Shown here: piece by piece, positions 35,686 through 45,270 of the stretch
How the letters are laid out: each line of letters begins with the position of its first letter
How positions within the stretch are numbered: the first letter of the stretch is position 1
Assembly: GCF_019192965.1 (NCBI RefSeq)
Contig: NZ_JAHTKU010000004.1
Coordinates: forward strand, 273,193-337,192
Reading direction: 5' to 3'
From: Nocardioides daeguensis
GTDB taxonomy: Bacteria; Actinomycetota; Actinomycetes; Propionibacteriales; Nocardioidaceae
Length of the DNA: 64,000 bases
Notes under the pieces: model-generated
What the model saw: the letters and a program-made list of their open reading frames with translations, nothing else
Databases searched by the model: none
Told to the model about the DNA's origin: nothing
Program-made: the position numbers and the translations under genes

Positions 35686-37652
35686 TGCGGCCGAGCCCCG
35701 TCGTGACCCACCTGACGGCCGCCGACCTGCGCAAGCGTGAGCCGGTGCTGCCCCGGATCGCCCACCTGCTGCGGCCCTACCGCGGCAAGATCGCCCTCGT
35801 CCTGGTGGCTGTGCTGGCCGCGGCGGCGCTGCAGTCGATGGTGCCGTTCCTGACCCGGGCGGTGTTCGACGACGCGTTGTTCCCGCTCGACGGCAGCGGA
35901 CCGGACCTCGGCCTGCTGGCCTGGCTGATCGGGGGCATGTGCGCGATCCCGGTGGTCGCGGCGCTGATCGGCATCGTGCAGATGTGGCTGACCTCGACGG
36001 TCGGGAACTCCGCGATGGCCGACCTGCGCGGGGACCTCTTCGAGCACCTGCAGAAGATGGAGCTGGCGTTCTTCACCGCCACCAAGACCGGCGCGATCCA
36101 GTCCCGGCTGGCCAACGACGTCGCCGGCGTGCGGACGGTGCTCACCGACACCGCCACCACGATCGTGCAGAACTCGGTCACCGTCACCGCGGCATTGGTG
36201 TCGATGGTCGTGCTGTCGTGGCAGCTGACCGTGCTCACGCTGTTCTTGATGCCGCTGTTCGTCGGCCTGCAGTTCCGGGTCGGGCGGGCGCGGCAGCGGC
36301 TCGCGCGCCGTACCCAGGAGTCGCTCTCCGAGATGACCGCCATCACCGAGGAGGCCCTGTCGGTGAGCGGGATCCTGCTCGCCAAGGTGTTCAACCGGGC
36401 CGAGTCCGAGGTCGAGCGCTACCGCGAGGCGAACCGCAGGCAGACCCGGCTGCAGGTCGAGCAGGCGATGACCGGCCGCACCTTCTTCGCGGTGGTGCAG
36501 ACCTTCTTCGCGATCACGCCCGCGCTGATCTACCTGGTCACGGGCTGGATCATCACCGGGAACGTGCCCGTCGGCGCCGACACCATCACCGCCGGCACCC
36601 TGGTCGCGTTCACCACCTTGCAGAGCCGGCTGCAGATGCCGCTGCTGCAGCTGATGCGCGTGACGCTCGACGTACAGACCTCGATGGCGCTGTTCCGGCG
36701 GATCTTCGAGTACCTCGACCTCGAGCCGGCGATCACCGAGAAGGCCGGCGCGGTCGCCCTCGACCCCGACCGGCTGCAGGGCCGGGTCGAGTTCCGGGGC
36801 GTGCGGTTCCGCTACCCGGAGCCGCGCTCGCTGTCCGGCACCGTCACCCGCGACCGCTTCGGCGAGACCGGGGTCCGGATCGAGGGCGACACCGAGGGCG
36901 AGGACCGGGCCGTCGGCTCGTCCTGGGCGCTCGACGACGTGTCGCTGGTGGTGGAGCCCGGCCGGCTGGCCGCGATCGTGGGTCCGTCGGGCAGCGGCAA
37001 GACGACGGCGACCTACCTCGTGCCCCGGTTCTACGACGTCACCGAGGGTGCGGTCCTCATCGACGGGTACGACGTGCGCGACCTCACCCTCTCCTCGCTG
37101 GCCGACGCGGTCGGGATGGTCACCCAGGAGCCGTACCTCTTCCACGGCACGATCCGCGACAACATCGCCTACGCCCGGCCCGGCGCGAGCTCGGAGGAGA
37201 TCGTGCAGGCGGCCCGCGACGCCAACATCCACGACCGGATCATGAGCTTCCCCGAGGGCTACGAGACGATCACCGGCGAGCGCGGCTACCGGCTGTCGGG
37301 CGGCGAGAAGCAGCGGCTCGCGATCGCCCGGGTACTGCTCAAGGACCCGCGGATCCTGATCCTCGACGAGGCCACCTCCGCCCTGGACACCGAGACCGAG
37401 CGGCTGGTCCAGGAGGCGCTGGAGCGCGCCACCCGGTCTCGCACCACCATCGCGATCGCCCACCGGCTCTCCACGATCCGCTCCGCCGACGTCATCTTCG
37501 GGCTCGAGGACGGGCACCTGGTCGAGCAGGGCTCCCACGACGAGCTGCTGCTCGCGGGTGGCCTCTACCGACGGCTGTACGACGAGCAGTTCTCCCGCAC
37601 GCCCGCGGAGACGCCGTGGTGCGACCCGCGCCGCGCCGACGTCCCGCTGTGA
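35685..37652 (+). CDS. ABC exporter (MsbA/multidrug type), permease-ATPase fusion
   Basis: A 655-residue half-transporter. Six transmembrane segments lie in residues about 35-310. The nucleotide-binding domain has Walker A GPSGSGKT (about 439-446), signature LSGGEKQR, Walker B ILILDEATSALD, and the H-loop IAHRLST. A stretch of about 25 residues (SLSGTVTRDRFGETGVRIEGDTEGEDRAV) is inserted before the Walker A in the first strands of the domain, which is unusual. It would work as a homodimer exporting lipids or drugs. It is translationally coupled to the nitroreductase. Confidence 0.92.
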   Translation: MRPSPVVTHLTAADLRKREPVLPRIAHLLRPYRGKIALVLVAVLAAAALQSMVPFLTRAVFDDALFPLDGSGPDLGLLAWLIGGMCAIPVVAALIGIVQMWLTSTVGNSAMADLRGDLFEHLQKMELAFFTATKTGAIQSRLANDVAGVRTVLTDTATTIVQNSVTVTAALVSMVVLSWQLTVLTLFLMPLFVGLQFRVGRARQRLARRTQESLSEMTAITEEALSVSGILLAKVFNRAESEVERYREANRRQTRLQVEQAMTGRTFFAVVQTFFAITPALIYLVTGWIITGNVPVGADTITAGTLVAFTTLQSRLQMPLLQLMRVTLDVQTSMALFRRIFEYLDLEPAITEKAGAVALDPDRLQGRVEFRGVRFRYPEPRSLSGTVTRDRFGETGVRIEGDTEGEDRAVGSSWALDDVSLVVEPGRLAAIVGPSGSGKTTATYLVPRFYDVTEGAVLIDGYDVRDLTLSSLADAVGMVTQEPYLFHGTIRDNIAYARPGASSEEIVQAARDANIHDRIMSFPEGYETITGERGYRLSGGEKQRLAIARVLLKDPRILILDEATSALDTETERLVQEALERATRSRTTIAIAHRLSTIRSADVIFGLEDGHLVEQGSHDELLLAGGLYRRLYDEQFSRTPAETPWCDPRRADVPL

Positions 37653-37653
37653 A

Positions 37654-37716
37654 CCGCGCCCCATCCGTTCTGGTCGTGATTTCGCCGAGATCACGACCAG
37701 ACCGCATGGGGTGCGG
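37654..37716. terminator. Long hairpin at the convergent ABC / PucR gene ends
   Basis: A stem of about 27 bp with three mismatches: CCGCGCCCCATCCGTTCTGG... pairs with ...CCAGACCGCATGGGGTGCGG around TTCGCCGAG. It lies between the stop of the ABC gene (37652) and the stop of the PucR-type gene (37725), so it may terminate both. It is as large as the repeats but has no second copy in the window. Confidence 0.7.
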
Positions 37717-37724
37717 TCCTGGGG

Positions 37725-38906
37725 TCATCCGAGGCCGAGGATCCGCACGCACTCCAGCGCGACGTACAGCTCCGCGGCGTCGACGGGGCGGGCCAGGTCG
37801 CGGCCGGTGATCTCCTCGAGCCGGCGGATCCGGTAGCGCACGGTGTTGCGGTGCACGTGCAGCCCGCGGGCCGCGGTGGACGTGGAGCCGCCGGCGGCCA
37901 ACCAGGCGCGCGCGGTCGCGAACAGCACCGCCCGGTCGTCGGCGGGCAGCGCCATCACCGGCGCGAGCACGGCGTCGACCAGTACCCGGGCCTGGTCCGG
38001 GCTCGCGGCCAGCAGTACGGCGAGCGGGTCGGCGCCGAACCGGCCGACGACCGCCGACCCCGGCGACACCGCGGCGCACGCGACCCGGGCCTGGCGCCGC
38101 GCCTCCTGGATGTCGTCGAGCCGGCCGACGACGCCGCTGACCCCGACCCGGGCCCGGGCGAGGCCCGCGAGCAGCTCGACCAGCTGCTCGGCGCCGAAGC
38201 CGAGCCGCAGCGCGACCACGCCCTCCTGGTGCTCGTGGTCCAGCCGCCAGGCCGAGCGGACGTTGACGCGCCGCAGCGCCCGCTCCACGTCGGGCAGCCC
38301 CTCGGCGCCTGGGGACGGCGACTCGGCCGAGACCACGACGTACTCGGTGGCCCGGCCGAGGTCGAGCATGCCCGCCGTCTCGCCGACGTAGGCGGTCGCG
38401 TCGGCGTCGCCGTCGAGGAGCGAGCCGACGAGGACCGCCCGCATCTGCCCGTCGCGGCGGGCCCGGTCGGCGAGGGCACGGCGGTAGGCGTCGGTGACAT
38501 CGGCGGCGAGCTGGTCGCTGACCGCCCAGATGTCGGCGGCGCCGAGCAGCAGCCGGTCGCGGTCCTCGGGGTCGGCCCGCTCGACGAGGACCTCCCAGAT
38601 GAACCGCGTACCGACCCGGAAGGCCTGCAGCACGACGGCGTACGGGACCCCCTGCTCGGCCCGGGCGGTCCCGGTCTCGGTGGGCGTCTCGCTGACGGCG
38701 ACGTCGCCGGCCAGGGTGCCGAGGATGTAGCGGGTGTTGACCGTGCACGACGCGACCAGCTCGTCGTGGGCGACCGTCTCCCCCGTGTCGTACACGGGGA
38801 TCTCGGCCCGGATCCGCTCGGCCATCGCCGCGCCGAGCTGCTCGGACTCCGGGAGCAGCCGTGCGCTGAGCTTGCGCACCTCGGGGTTCACGTCCGGTCC
38901 ACTCAC
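37725..38906 (-). CDS. PucR-family transcriptional regulator (copy 1)
   Basis: 393 residues from the GTG at 38906. N-terminal helical domain with [28 protein letters not shown], a central CdaR/GGDEF-like domain (about residues 180-310, ending near [20 protein letters not shown]), and the C-terminal HTH_30 ([32 protein letters not shown]). Members regulate purine, sugar-diacid or fatty-acid genes. The target is unknown. A second member lies at 42768-43958; the two share domain layout but only modest sequence similarity by eye. Confidence 0.9.
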   Translation of the reverse strand: MSGPDVNPEVRKLSARLLPESEQLGAAMAERIRAEIPVYDTGETVAHDELVASCTVNTRYILGTLAGDVAVSETPTETGTARAEQGVPYAVVLQAFRVGTRFIWEVLVERADPEDRDRLLLGAADIWAVSDQLAADVTDAYRRALADRARRDGQMRAVLVGSLLDGDADATAYVGETAGMLDLGRATEYVVVSAESPSPGAEGLPDVERALRRVNVRSAWRLDHEHQEGVVALRLGFGAEQLVELLAGLARARVGVSGVVGRLDDIQEARRQARVACAAVSPGSAVVGRFGADPLAVLLAASPDQARVLVDAVLAPVMALPADDRAVLFATARAWLAAGGSTSTAARGLHVHRNTVRYRIRRLEEITGRDLARPVDAAELYVALECVRILGLG

Positions 38907-39004
38907 ACCCTCGAGAGTAGGCCTCCGGTTGTGCGGGCGCACACACGATGGCCCGGGAGCTCGGGTCCTGCGGCCGCCGCCACCGGCGGCCGGCTCCGCC
39001 GCCC

Positions 39005-39193
39005 TCAGGACCCGGCAGGCACCACGTGCGCGTCCGGCCCGGGGAAGGCCAGGGACTCGTGGCCATCCTCCCACCGGACGAGGTACGGCGGACCGCCGTC
39101 CTCGCCGCGCACCTCGAGCACCTCCGCCTCGCGGCGGTGCAGGGAGACCGTCCGTCCCTCGACCACCAGGTGATCGCCCTTGCTCGCGCGCAT
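39005..39193 (-). CDS. DUF1918 domain-containing protein
   Basis: 62 residues from the ATG at 39193 ([28 protein letters not shown]). The single small beta-barrel matches DUF1918: KGDHLVV, then [26 protein letters not shown] at the end. It is found widely in actinobacteria and its function is not known. The longer frame beginning at 39226 adds [11 protein letters not shown] but lacks family support. Confidence 0.85.
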   Translation of the reverse strand: MRASKGDHLVVEGRTVSLHRREAEVLEVRGEDGGPPYLVRWEDGHESLAFPGPDAHVVPAGS

Positions 39194-39264
39194 ACCTCCA
39201 CCATGCGCCTGCGGCCGACCCGGCACAAGACCCGACCTCGCCCCCGGTGCCTATCGTTGAGGAC

Positions 39265-39756
39265 ATGGACGAACAGCCGGACCCGCGCGCGGAGAAGGCA
39301 GCCGCCCGCGCCCGGATCGAGCAGCAGCAGACCTGGGTCGACCTCCAGGTCCGGCAGGCGATGGAGCTCGGCGAGTTCGACGACCTCCCCGGCGCCGGGA
39401 AGCCGATCGCCGACCTCGGCACCACCCACGACCCCGACTGGTGGGTCAAGCGCCTCGTCGAGCGCGAGCACATCACCGTCCTGCCGCCCGCCCTCCAGCT
39501 CCGCAGGGACGACGCCGAGCTCGATGCCGCCCTCGACCGGCTCGCCTCGGAGCGCGAGGCCCGCGCGTTCGTGGAGGACTTCAACGCTCGCGTCATCCGG
39601 GCCCGCTACACCCCCGTCGACGGCCCGCCGCTGATCACGATGCCCCGCGACGTCGAGGCGACGATCGCCGCCTGGCGGGAGCGCCGGGCCGCGCGCCGCC
39701 GTACGACGCCCGCCGAGCCCGTGCGCGAACCCCGCCGCCGTCGGTGGAGGCGCTGA
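39265..39756 (+). CDS. DUF1992 (DnaJ-C28 type) domain protein
   Basis: 163 residues from the ATG at 39265. The core [17 protein letters not shown] (residues 40-56) and [25 protein letters not shown] followed by [20 protein letters not shown] are characteristic of DUF1992. The C-terminus is Arg-rich (RRRRWRR). The family is also fused to J domains in eukaryotes; its bacterial role is unknown. The next gene starts about 85 bp downstream on the same strand. Confidence 0.88.
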   Translation: MDEQPDPRAEKAAARARIEQQQTWVDLQVRQAMELGEFDDLPGAGKPIADLGTTHDPDWWVKRLVEREHITVLPPALQLRRDDAELDAALDRLASEREARAFVEDFNARVIRARYTPVDGPPLITMPRDVEATIAAWRERRAARRRTTPAEPVREPRRRRWRR

Positions 39757-39841
39757 GGCTCCGCCCGGCGCCCTGCCCGGGGTGTCTCGCGAGACATCCG
39801 TCATACCCGGACGGGGTGGCTCCCGGGTAGGTTCAGCAAAC

Positions 39842-40930
39842 GTGAGTCACAAGAGCGCCAAGGACTTCTTCCGACCGCTGGCCGTGGGTGCGCCCCAGCC
39901 GCTGCGCGAGATCCCCGCCCGGCCGAGCCGCGCGATCCACTTCTTCGATCCCAGCAACGAGAAGATGGCCGCGAAGATCCCCGCGATGGTCGGCACCGTC
40001 GACGTGCTGCTGGGCAACCTCGAGGACGCCGTCAAGGCCGACAACAAGGTCGCCGCGCGCGAGGGCCTGGTCAAGATCGCCCAGGACACCGACTTCGGGC
40101 CGACCCAGCTGTGGACCCGGATCAACGCCCTCGACAGCCCGTGGGTCCTCGACGACCTGACCACGCTGGTGCCGGCGATCGGCGAGAAGCTCGACGTGAT
40201 CATGGTCCCGAAGGTGCAGGGCGCCGAGGACATCCACTACGTCGACCGGATCCTCGCCCAGCTCGAGGCGAAGGCCGGCATCAGCAAGCCGATCCTGATC
40301 CACGCGATCCTCGAGACCGCGCGCGGCGTGGCCAACGTCGAGGAGATCTGCGGCGCGTCCCCGCGCATGCAGGGCCTCTCGCTGGGCCCGGCCGACCTCG
40401 CGGCCGACCGCAAGATGAAGACCACCCGCGTCGGTGGCGGCCACCCCGGCTACCTCGTCCGCGAGGACGCCCCGCGCGGCGCGGACGGCCTGCCCGACCT
40501 CGACGCGAAGCGTGCGATCTTCCAGCAGGACCTGTGGCACTACACGATCGCCAAGATGGTCGACGCCTGCGCGACCCACGGGATCTACCCGTACTACGGG
40601 CCGTTCGGCGACATCAAGGACACGGTCGCCTGCGAGGACCAGTTCCGCAACGCGTTCCTGCTCGGCTGCGTCGGCACCTGGTCGCTGCACCCGGTCCAGA
40701 TCAAGATCGCCAACCGGGTCTTCTCCCCGAGCGTCGAGGACATCGCCCACGCCCGCCGGGTGGTCGCCGCGATGGGCGACGGCACCGGTGCGGTCATGAT
40801 CGACGGCAAGATGGAGGACGACGCCTCCCTCAAGCAGTGCCTGGTCCTCGTCGAGCTGGCCGAGAAGCTGGCCGAGATCGACCCCGACCTGAAGGCGACG
40901 TACGACGCCATCGAGACCCCGGAGGCCTGA
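39842..40930 (+). CDS. mcl: Malyl-CoA / citramalyl-CoA lyase
   Basis: 362 residues from the GTG at 39842. The sequence closely follows the HpcH/HpaI-fold malyl-CoA lyases of Chloroflexus type: [47 protein letters not shown] (catalytic Glu region), [27 protein letters not shown] and the C-terminal [13 protein letters not shown]. It cleaves malyl-CoA to acetyl-CoA and glyoxylate. It is 5 bp ahead of a CitE-like lyase, suggesting a two-enzyme unit in glyoxylate or C5-dicarboxylate metabolism. No ethylmalonyl-CoA pathway genes adjoin it. Confidence 0.88.
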   Translation: MSHKSAKDFFRPLAVGAPQPLREIPARPSRAIHFFDPSNEKMAAKIPAMVGTVDVLLGNLEDAVKADNKVAAREGLVKIAQDTDFGPTQLWTRINALDSPWVLDDLTTLVPAIGEKLDVIMVPKVQGAEDIHYVDRILAQLEAKAGISKPILIHAILETARGVANVEEICGASPRMQGLSLGPADLAADRKMKTTRVGGGHPGYLVREDAPRGADGLPDLDAKRAIFQQDLWHYTIAKMVDACATHGIYPYYGPFGDIKDTVACEDQFRNAFLLGCVGTWSLHPVQIKIANRVFSPSVEDIAHARRVVAAMGDGTGAVMIDGKMEDDASLKQCLVLVELAEKLAEIDPDLKATYDAIETPEA

Positions 40931-40935
40931 CCACC

Positions 40936-41802
40936 ATGAGCGACTTCAAGCCCCTGCGCTCCGTCCTCTACATGCCCAGCTCCAACGAGCGGGCCCTGGA
41001 GAAGGCGAAGACGCTGCCCGCCGACGCGATCATCTTCGACCTCGAGGACGCGGTCGCGCCCGACGCGAAGCCGGAGGCCCGCAAGGCCGCCGCGGCCGCC
41101 GTCCAGTCCGGTGAGTACGGCGACCGCCACCTCATCATCCGGGTCAACGGCATCGGCACCGAGTGGCACGCCGACGACATCCGCGCCGCCGCGCAGGCCG
41201 GCCCCGACGTCGTCCTCGTCCCCAAGGTGAACTCCGCCGAGGAGGTCCGCGAGCTCGTCGACGCCCTCGCCGCCGCCGGCGCGCCCGAGAAGACCACGCT
41301 GTGGGCGATGGTCGAGACGCCGATCGGCATGCTGAACGCGCTCTCGATCGCCACCGCCTCCGAGCGCCTGACCGGCTTCGTGATGGGCACCAACGACCTC
41401 GTCAAGGAGCTGTACGCCGAGCACGTGCCCGGCCGCCAGCCCGTGATCACCGGTCTCGGCCTGGCGCTGCTCGCGGCCCGGGCCGCCGGCATCGTGATCA
41501 TCGACGGCGTCTACAACGACGTGAAGAACGTCGAGGGCTTCCTCGCCGAGGTCGAGCAGGGCCGGCAGATGGGCTTCGACGGCAAGACCCTGATCCACCC
41601 GGGCCAGGTCGAGGGCGCCAACTCCGGCTTCGCCCCGAGCGAGCAGGCCGTCGAAGACGCCCGCGGCCTGATCCAGGCCTGGGAGGACGGCAAGGGCGCC
41701 GGTGTGGTCACCTACAACGGCAAGATGGTGGAGAGCCTCCACGTCGAGTCCGCCGAGCGCACGCTCGCGATCCACGAGGCGATCCAGGCCCTGCAGGCCT
41801 GA
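40936..41802 (+). CDS. CoA ester lyase, CitE-like
   Basis: 288 residues, ATG at 40936 preceded by an indistinct SD. It has the classic CitE features: LRSVLYMPSSNERALEKA, DLEDAVAPDAKPEAR, IRVNGIGTEWHADD, VETPIGMLNALSIA, and MGTNDLVKELYAE, ending KTLIHPGQVEGANSGFAPS. Members cleave citramalyl-CoA, malyl-CoA or hydroxymethylglutaryl-like esters. It is only 5 bp after the malyl-CoA lyase, so the two act in one pathway. A family-1 repeat lies immediately downstream. Confidence 0.9.
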   Translation: MSDFKPLRSVLYMPSSNERALEKAKTLPADAIIFDLEDAVAPDAKPEARKAAAAAVQSGEYGDRHLIIRVNGIGTEWHADDIRAAAQAGPDVVLVPKVNSAEEVRELVDALAAAGAPEKTTLWAMVETPIGMLNALSIATASERLTGFVMGTNDLVKELYAEHVPGRQPVITGLGLALLAARAAGIVIIDGVYNDVKNVEGFLAEVEQGRQMGFDGKTLIHPGQVEGANSGFAPSEQAVEDARGLIQAWEDGKGAGVVTYNGKMVESLHVESAERTLAIHEAIQALQA

Positions 41803-41824
41803 TCTTCAGAGATCCGGCCGGGGA

Positions 41825-41893
41825 CAGTTTCGCCGGCCGGCCGGTGAAACTCACGCTGGGACGAGGAAGCTTCCTCGTCCCAGCGTGAGTTTT
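41825..41893. repeat. Dispersed palindromic repeat, family 1, copy 3 (two hairpins)
   Basis: First hairpin 41825-41852 (CAGTTTCGCCGG... with one mismatch relative to copy 1). Second hairpin with arms AACTCACGCTGGGACGAGGAA around GC and its complement. It lies between the stops of the CitE-like gene and the convergent SGNH-lipoprotein gene. Orientation is the same as in copy 1. Confidence 0.9.
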
Positions 41894-41904
41894 GTCGTCC
41901 AGGC

Positions 41905-42771
41905 TCAGCGCAGCTCGTCGACCAGCAGGTCGGCGACGACCTGCTGCTCCCGGGCGTACGGGTGGTACTCGAGGCCCGCCTCGGCGGGGACCAGCCCGGC
42001 GATCCACGGATCGGTGGAGCAGATGTCGTGGCCGTCGGTGGCGGTCCAGACGTCGACGTACGCGACGCCCGCCTGGTCGGCCGCGGCGGCCAGCCCCTCG
42101 TTGATCCGGCTGACGTAGTCGCGCGCGTACGGGTAGTCGCCGCGGGCGAGCGGCAGCAGGTCGCAGGTGCCGGCGGCCGGGAAGATCGCCGGGTACCCGA
42201 CGACGATGACCGTCGCCTTCGGCGCACGCTCCCGGACCGCCTCGATGGACTCGACCATGCGGGCGGGAAGCCGGCCGAGCTGCCGCTCCACCTTGGTCCG
42301 GAAGGACGCGCCCGGCGCCGTGCACGGCGCGCCGTCGGGGTCCTTGACCGCCTTGCCGACGCAGGTCGTCATCAGCTCGGAGAAGGTCTTGCCGTCGTTG
42401 CCGCCGATGCCGATCGTCACCAGGTCGGTGGACGCGCTCAGCGCGTCGAGCTGGGGCGGCACCGGCTCGCCGTTCGGCGGGGTCTGCGACTGCGCGAGGT
42501 CGGCGCTCGTCGCACCACCGCAGGTGACGTCGGTGAGCTCGAGGTCGAGCCGCTCGGCCAGCAGGTGGGGGTAGTTCCCCTTCGTCTGCTCGCAGCCGAC
42601 CGGTCCCGTGTTCGGGCCGAGCCGGGGCCCGGCGGCGTAGGAGTCCCCCAGGGCGACGTACGACGCCCCGTCCCGCGCCGCGTCCGCGCGGCTGATCTTG
42701 GACTCCGGCGGGTCGGAGCACCCGGCGAGCAGGACCGCGGCCACGACCAGCAGGGAGGCGGCACGCCTCAT
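41905..42771 (-). CDS. SGNH/GDSL-family lipoprotein esterase
   Basis: 288 residues. A lipoprotein signal peptide with lipobox LLAGCSDPP (Cys about residue 18) is followed by the SGNH blocks: GDSYAAGP (catalytic Ser), GIGGNDG (oxyanion Gly/Asn) and the C-terminal DxxH (residues EAGLEYHPYAREQQVV). Six other Cys residues may form disulphides. It is a surface-anchored lipase or esterase. Its ATG overlaps the stop of the upstream PucR-type gene (ATGA), so both are translationally coupled. Confidence 0.9.
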   Translation of the reverse strand: MRRAASLLVVAAVLLAGCSDPPESKISRADAARDGASYVALGDSYAAGPRLGPNTGPVGCEQTKGNYPHLLAERLDLELTDVTCGGATSADLAQSQTPPNGEPVPPQLDALSASTDLVTIGIGGNDGKTFSELMTTCVGKAVKDPDGAPCTAPGASFRTKVERQLGRLPARMVESIEAVRERAPKATVIVVGYPAIFPAAGTCDLLPLARGDYPYARDYVSRINEGLAAAADQAGVAYVDVWTATDGHDICSTDPWIAGLVPAEAGLEYHPYAREQQVVADLLVDELR

Positions 42772-43958
42772 CCGCTCACCTCCTCGACCGCGAGAGCAAT
42801 GGTCAGGGCAAGGACGGTATCGGGGTCCTCCAACCGGTCGCCGTACAGGTCCCGCAGCTGGGTCATCCGGTACCGGATCGTCTGCGGGTGCACGAACAGC
42901 GCGGCGGCGACGTCGTCGCGCCGACCCTGGTGCAGCAGCCAGGCCCGCAGCGTCTCGCGCAGCTTCGTGGCGGCGGCCGGACGCAGCTCGTCGAGCGGCG
43001 CGAGGACGCTGGCGCGCAGGTCCGCCAGCGCCTGCGGGTCGGCGGTGAGCACCAGCCGCGACAGGTGCTGCTCGGTGTCGCCGGTCAGCCCGAGCGCCCG
43101 GGCCCGGACCGCCCGGTCGTAGGACTCGCGCACCGAGAGCCACGGGCGGGCCGGGCCGACCAGGGCGTCGCGGCCGCCGACCGCCCGCAGCAGGGTCCCC
43201 CTCCGCCTGCCGTGGGCGTCGGGGACCATCAGCAGCGCCGCGCCGTCGAGCTCGGGCAGGTCGGTGGTCAGCAGCGTGCCGCGCCGCAGCACCTGCAGCA
43301 GCGCGCCCGCCCGGGACTCACCCACCAGGACGGCGGTGAGGGTGACCGGCGGCGTCCACTCGGCCCGCTCGGCCGAGGCCAGCACGGTCGCCTCGGGCGC
43401 ACCGGTCAACAGGTGGCGGGCCAGCCGCTCGACCAGCCGCTGCCGGATCCGGCCCTCGCTGGCCGACTCGTCGCGGTGGCCGGCCACGCTCGCCGCGGAC
43501 AGCTCGTCGATGTAGGCGAACACCAGCTCGGCGAAGGAGGCCATGGTCGCCGGGTCGATGCCCTGCTCGACGGCCTTCGCCGACAGGTGCCGCCAGGAGA
43601 TCCGGGCCCCGATCCGGTACGCCGACAGCAGCGCGTCCGCCGTCCGCCCGCTGCGGACCTCGCCGCGCCCGAGCTGGTAGGCGCCGTCGAACGCCGAGGC
43701 CCGCGGCGCCAGCGCGTCCGGGCCGCGCGAGTCGCTGATGAGGGACAGGAAGCCGCCGAGCGCGACCTGCACCGCACCGCGGATGGTCTCGCCCATCGGC
43801 CCGCTGAACGCGTCCTCGTAGGCCGGCACCTCGCGGATGATCTGCTCGACGACGTCGTCGGCCACCCGGGCCAGCTCGCCGCGCAGCGCGGACACCGTCT
43901 CAGGGGGCAGCAGCACACTGCCGCCGGTCCGTGGCCGGCGCAACACTCGACGGGGCAT
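42768..43958 (-). CDS. PucR-family transcriptional regulator (copy 2)
   Basis: 396 residues from the ATG at 43958, with GAAGG five bases upstream; a GTG at 43964 is the other candidate. The N-terminal domain (EQIIREVPAYEDAFSGPMGETIRGAV) and C-terminal HTH (DVAAALFVHPQTIRYRMTQLRDLYGDRLEDPDTVLALTIAL) are clear. The centre is CdaR-like. It is divergent from the ferredoxin-reductase/desaturase operon with about 93 bp between starts, so it may control that operon. It is co-transcribed with the SGNH lipoprotein. Confidence 0.9.
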   Translation of the reverse strand: MPRRVLRRPRTGGSVLLPPETVSALRGELARVADDVVEQIIREVPAYEDAFSGPMGETIRGAVQVALGGFLSLISDSRGPDALAPRASAFDGAYQLGRGEVRSGRTADALLSAYRIGARISWRHLSAKAVEQGIDPATMASFAELVFAYIDELSAASVAGHRDESASEGRIRQRLVERLARHLLTGAPEATVLASAERAEWTPPVTLTAVLVGESRAGALLQVLRRGTLLTTDLPELDGAALLMVPDAHGRRRGTLLRAVGGRDALVGPARPWLSVRESYDRAVRARALGLTGDTEQHLSRLVLTADPQALADLRASVLAPLDELRPAAATKLRETLRAWLLHQGRRDDVAAALFVHPQTIRYRMTQLRDLYGDRLEDPDTVLALTIALAVEEVSG

Positions 43959-44051
43959 CGGCACCTTCTTTGTCTCTCAGGTACAAAACCAGCGAGTAGA
44001 TTCACCGGCTCCGGTCATGAGTTTAGCGCCAGCGGCTGGGACTCTAGAGGT

Positions 44052-45206
44052 GTGAGTACGACGACCGCCGCCCCCGACGCGTCCGCCCGCACCGGACGCC
44101 TCCGCACAGGCTTCCGCTCGCTGCTCGACGCCGCGGTGACCCCGCTCAGCGTCGACGACCTCCTCGACCACTTCGCGCCGCTGCGCACCGGCGCCGCCAC
44201 CGGCCTCCAGGGCCGGATCGTCTCGGTGCACAAGGAGACGGCCGACGCCGCGACCCTCGTGATCAAGCCCGGCCGGGACTGGGCGGGCCACATCCCCGGA
44301 CAGTACGTCCGCGTCGGCGTCGACGTCGACGGCGTGCGCCTGTGGCGCACCTACTCGCTGACCCACGGCCCGCGCCGTGACGGCCGCATCTCGATCACCG
44401 TCAAGGCGATCCCCGGCGGCGCCGTGTCGCAGCACCTCGTCCGCCAGGCCCGCGCCGGCCAGATGATCCAGCTCGCGCAGGCCGAGGGCGACTTCGTCCT
44501 CGCCCCGCCGGTCGCGGGCCGCCGGCAGAAGCTGCTGCTCGTCACCGCAGGCTCCGGCATCACTCCGGTGATCGGCATGCTGCGCAACCTCTACTCGCGC
44601 GACGAGGCCGCCCAGGAGGCTGCCCGCGCGGCGTACGACATCGTCCTCGTGCACTCCGCGATGAAGCGCGACGAGGTCATCTTCGGCGCCGAGCTGCGCG
44701 CCCACGCCGCGGCCGGCCGGCTGCGGCTGATCGAGCGGCACACCGACACCGACGGCCTGCTGACCACCGCCGACCTCGAGGCCGAGGTCCCCGACCTGGC
44801 CGAGCGCACGGCGTACGCCTGCGGTCCGGCCGGTCTCCTCGACGCCCTCGAGGCGTTCTACGACGAGCGCCGGCTGACCCTGCACACCGAGCGGTTCCGT
44901 CCGACGGTCGTCGACGTCGACGCCGAGGGCGGCACGCTCACCTTCGCCGGCGCGGCCGCCACCACCGTGGAGACCGACGGCTCGGTGCCGATCCTCGACG
45001 CGGCCGAGTCGGCCGGCGTCCTCATGCCGAGCGGCTGCCGAATGGGCATCTGCATGGGCTGCGTGCTGCCCATGAGGTCCGGCGCGGTGCGCGACCTGCG
45101 CACCGGCGAGCTCACCGTCGCCGTCCCCGGGGAGACCCACCCCGACGGCGTGAAGATCCAGACCTGCATCAGCGCCGCCGCCGGCGACTGCACCCTCGAC
45201 CACTGA
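44052..45206 (+). CDS. Ferredoxin reductase-type flavoprotein with C-terminal 2Fe-2S domain
   Basis: 384 residues from the GTG at 44052, with GAGG upstream. FAD site as RTYSLTHGPRRDGRISITVKAIPGG; NAD site as LLVTAGSGITPVIGMLRNL and YACGPAGLLDAL; C-terminal ferredoxin cluster CRMGICMGCVLPM...QTCISAA (C-X4-C-X2-C...C). It carries electrons from NAD(P)H to the desaturase encoded next. The pair matches the M. tuberculosis Rv3230c-DesA3 arrangement. A repeat at 45216-45258 separates the two genes. Confidence 0.93.
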   Translation: MSTTTAAPDASARTGRLRTGFRSLLDAAVTPLSVDDLLDHFAPLRTGAATGLQGRIVSVHKETADAATLVIKPGRDWAGHIPGQYVRVGVDVDGVRLWRTYSLTHGPRRDGRISITVKAIPGGAVSQHLVRQARAGQMIQLAQAEGDFVLAPPVAGRRQKLLLVTAGSGITPVIGMLRNLYSRDEAAQEAARAAYDIVLVHSAMKRDEVIFGAELRAHAAAGRLRLIERHTDTDGLLTTADLEAEVPDLAERTAYACGPAGLLDALEAFYDERRLTLHTERFRPTVVDVDAEGGTLTFAGAAATTVETDGSVPILDAAESAGVLMPSGCRMGICMGCVLPMRSGAVRDLRTGELTVAVPGETHPDGVKIQTCISAAAGDCTLDH

Positions 45207-45215
45207 CCACCGCGG

Positions 45216-45258
45216 GGTTTCGAGGCTCGTCGCTGGCGCTCCTCGCACCTCAACCACC
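45216..45258. repeat. Dispersed repeat, family 3, copy 1
   Basis: GGTTTCGAGGCTCGTCGCTG... to ...CTCCTCGCACCTCAACCACC; the outer arms GGTTTCGAGG and CCTCAACC are complementary apart from the T/A centre. It lies inside the reductase-desaturase operon gap. Related sequences appear at 51972-52015 and 57486-57572. Confidence 0.7.
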
Positions 45259-45270
45259 GGAAGGGATCCC

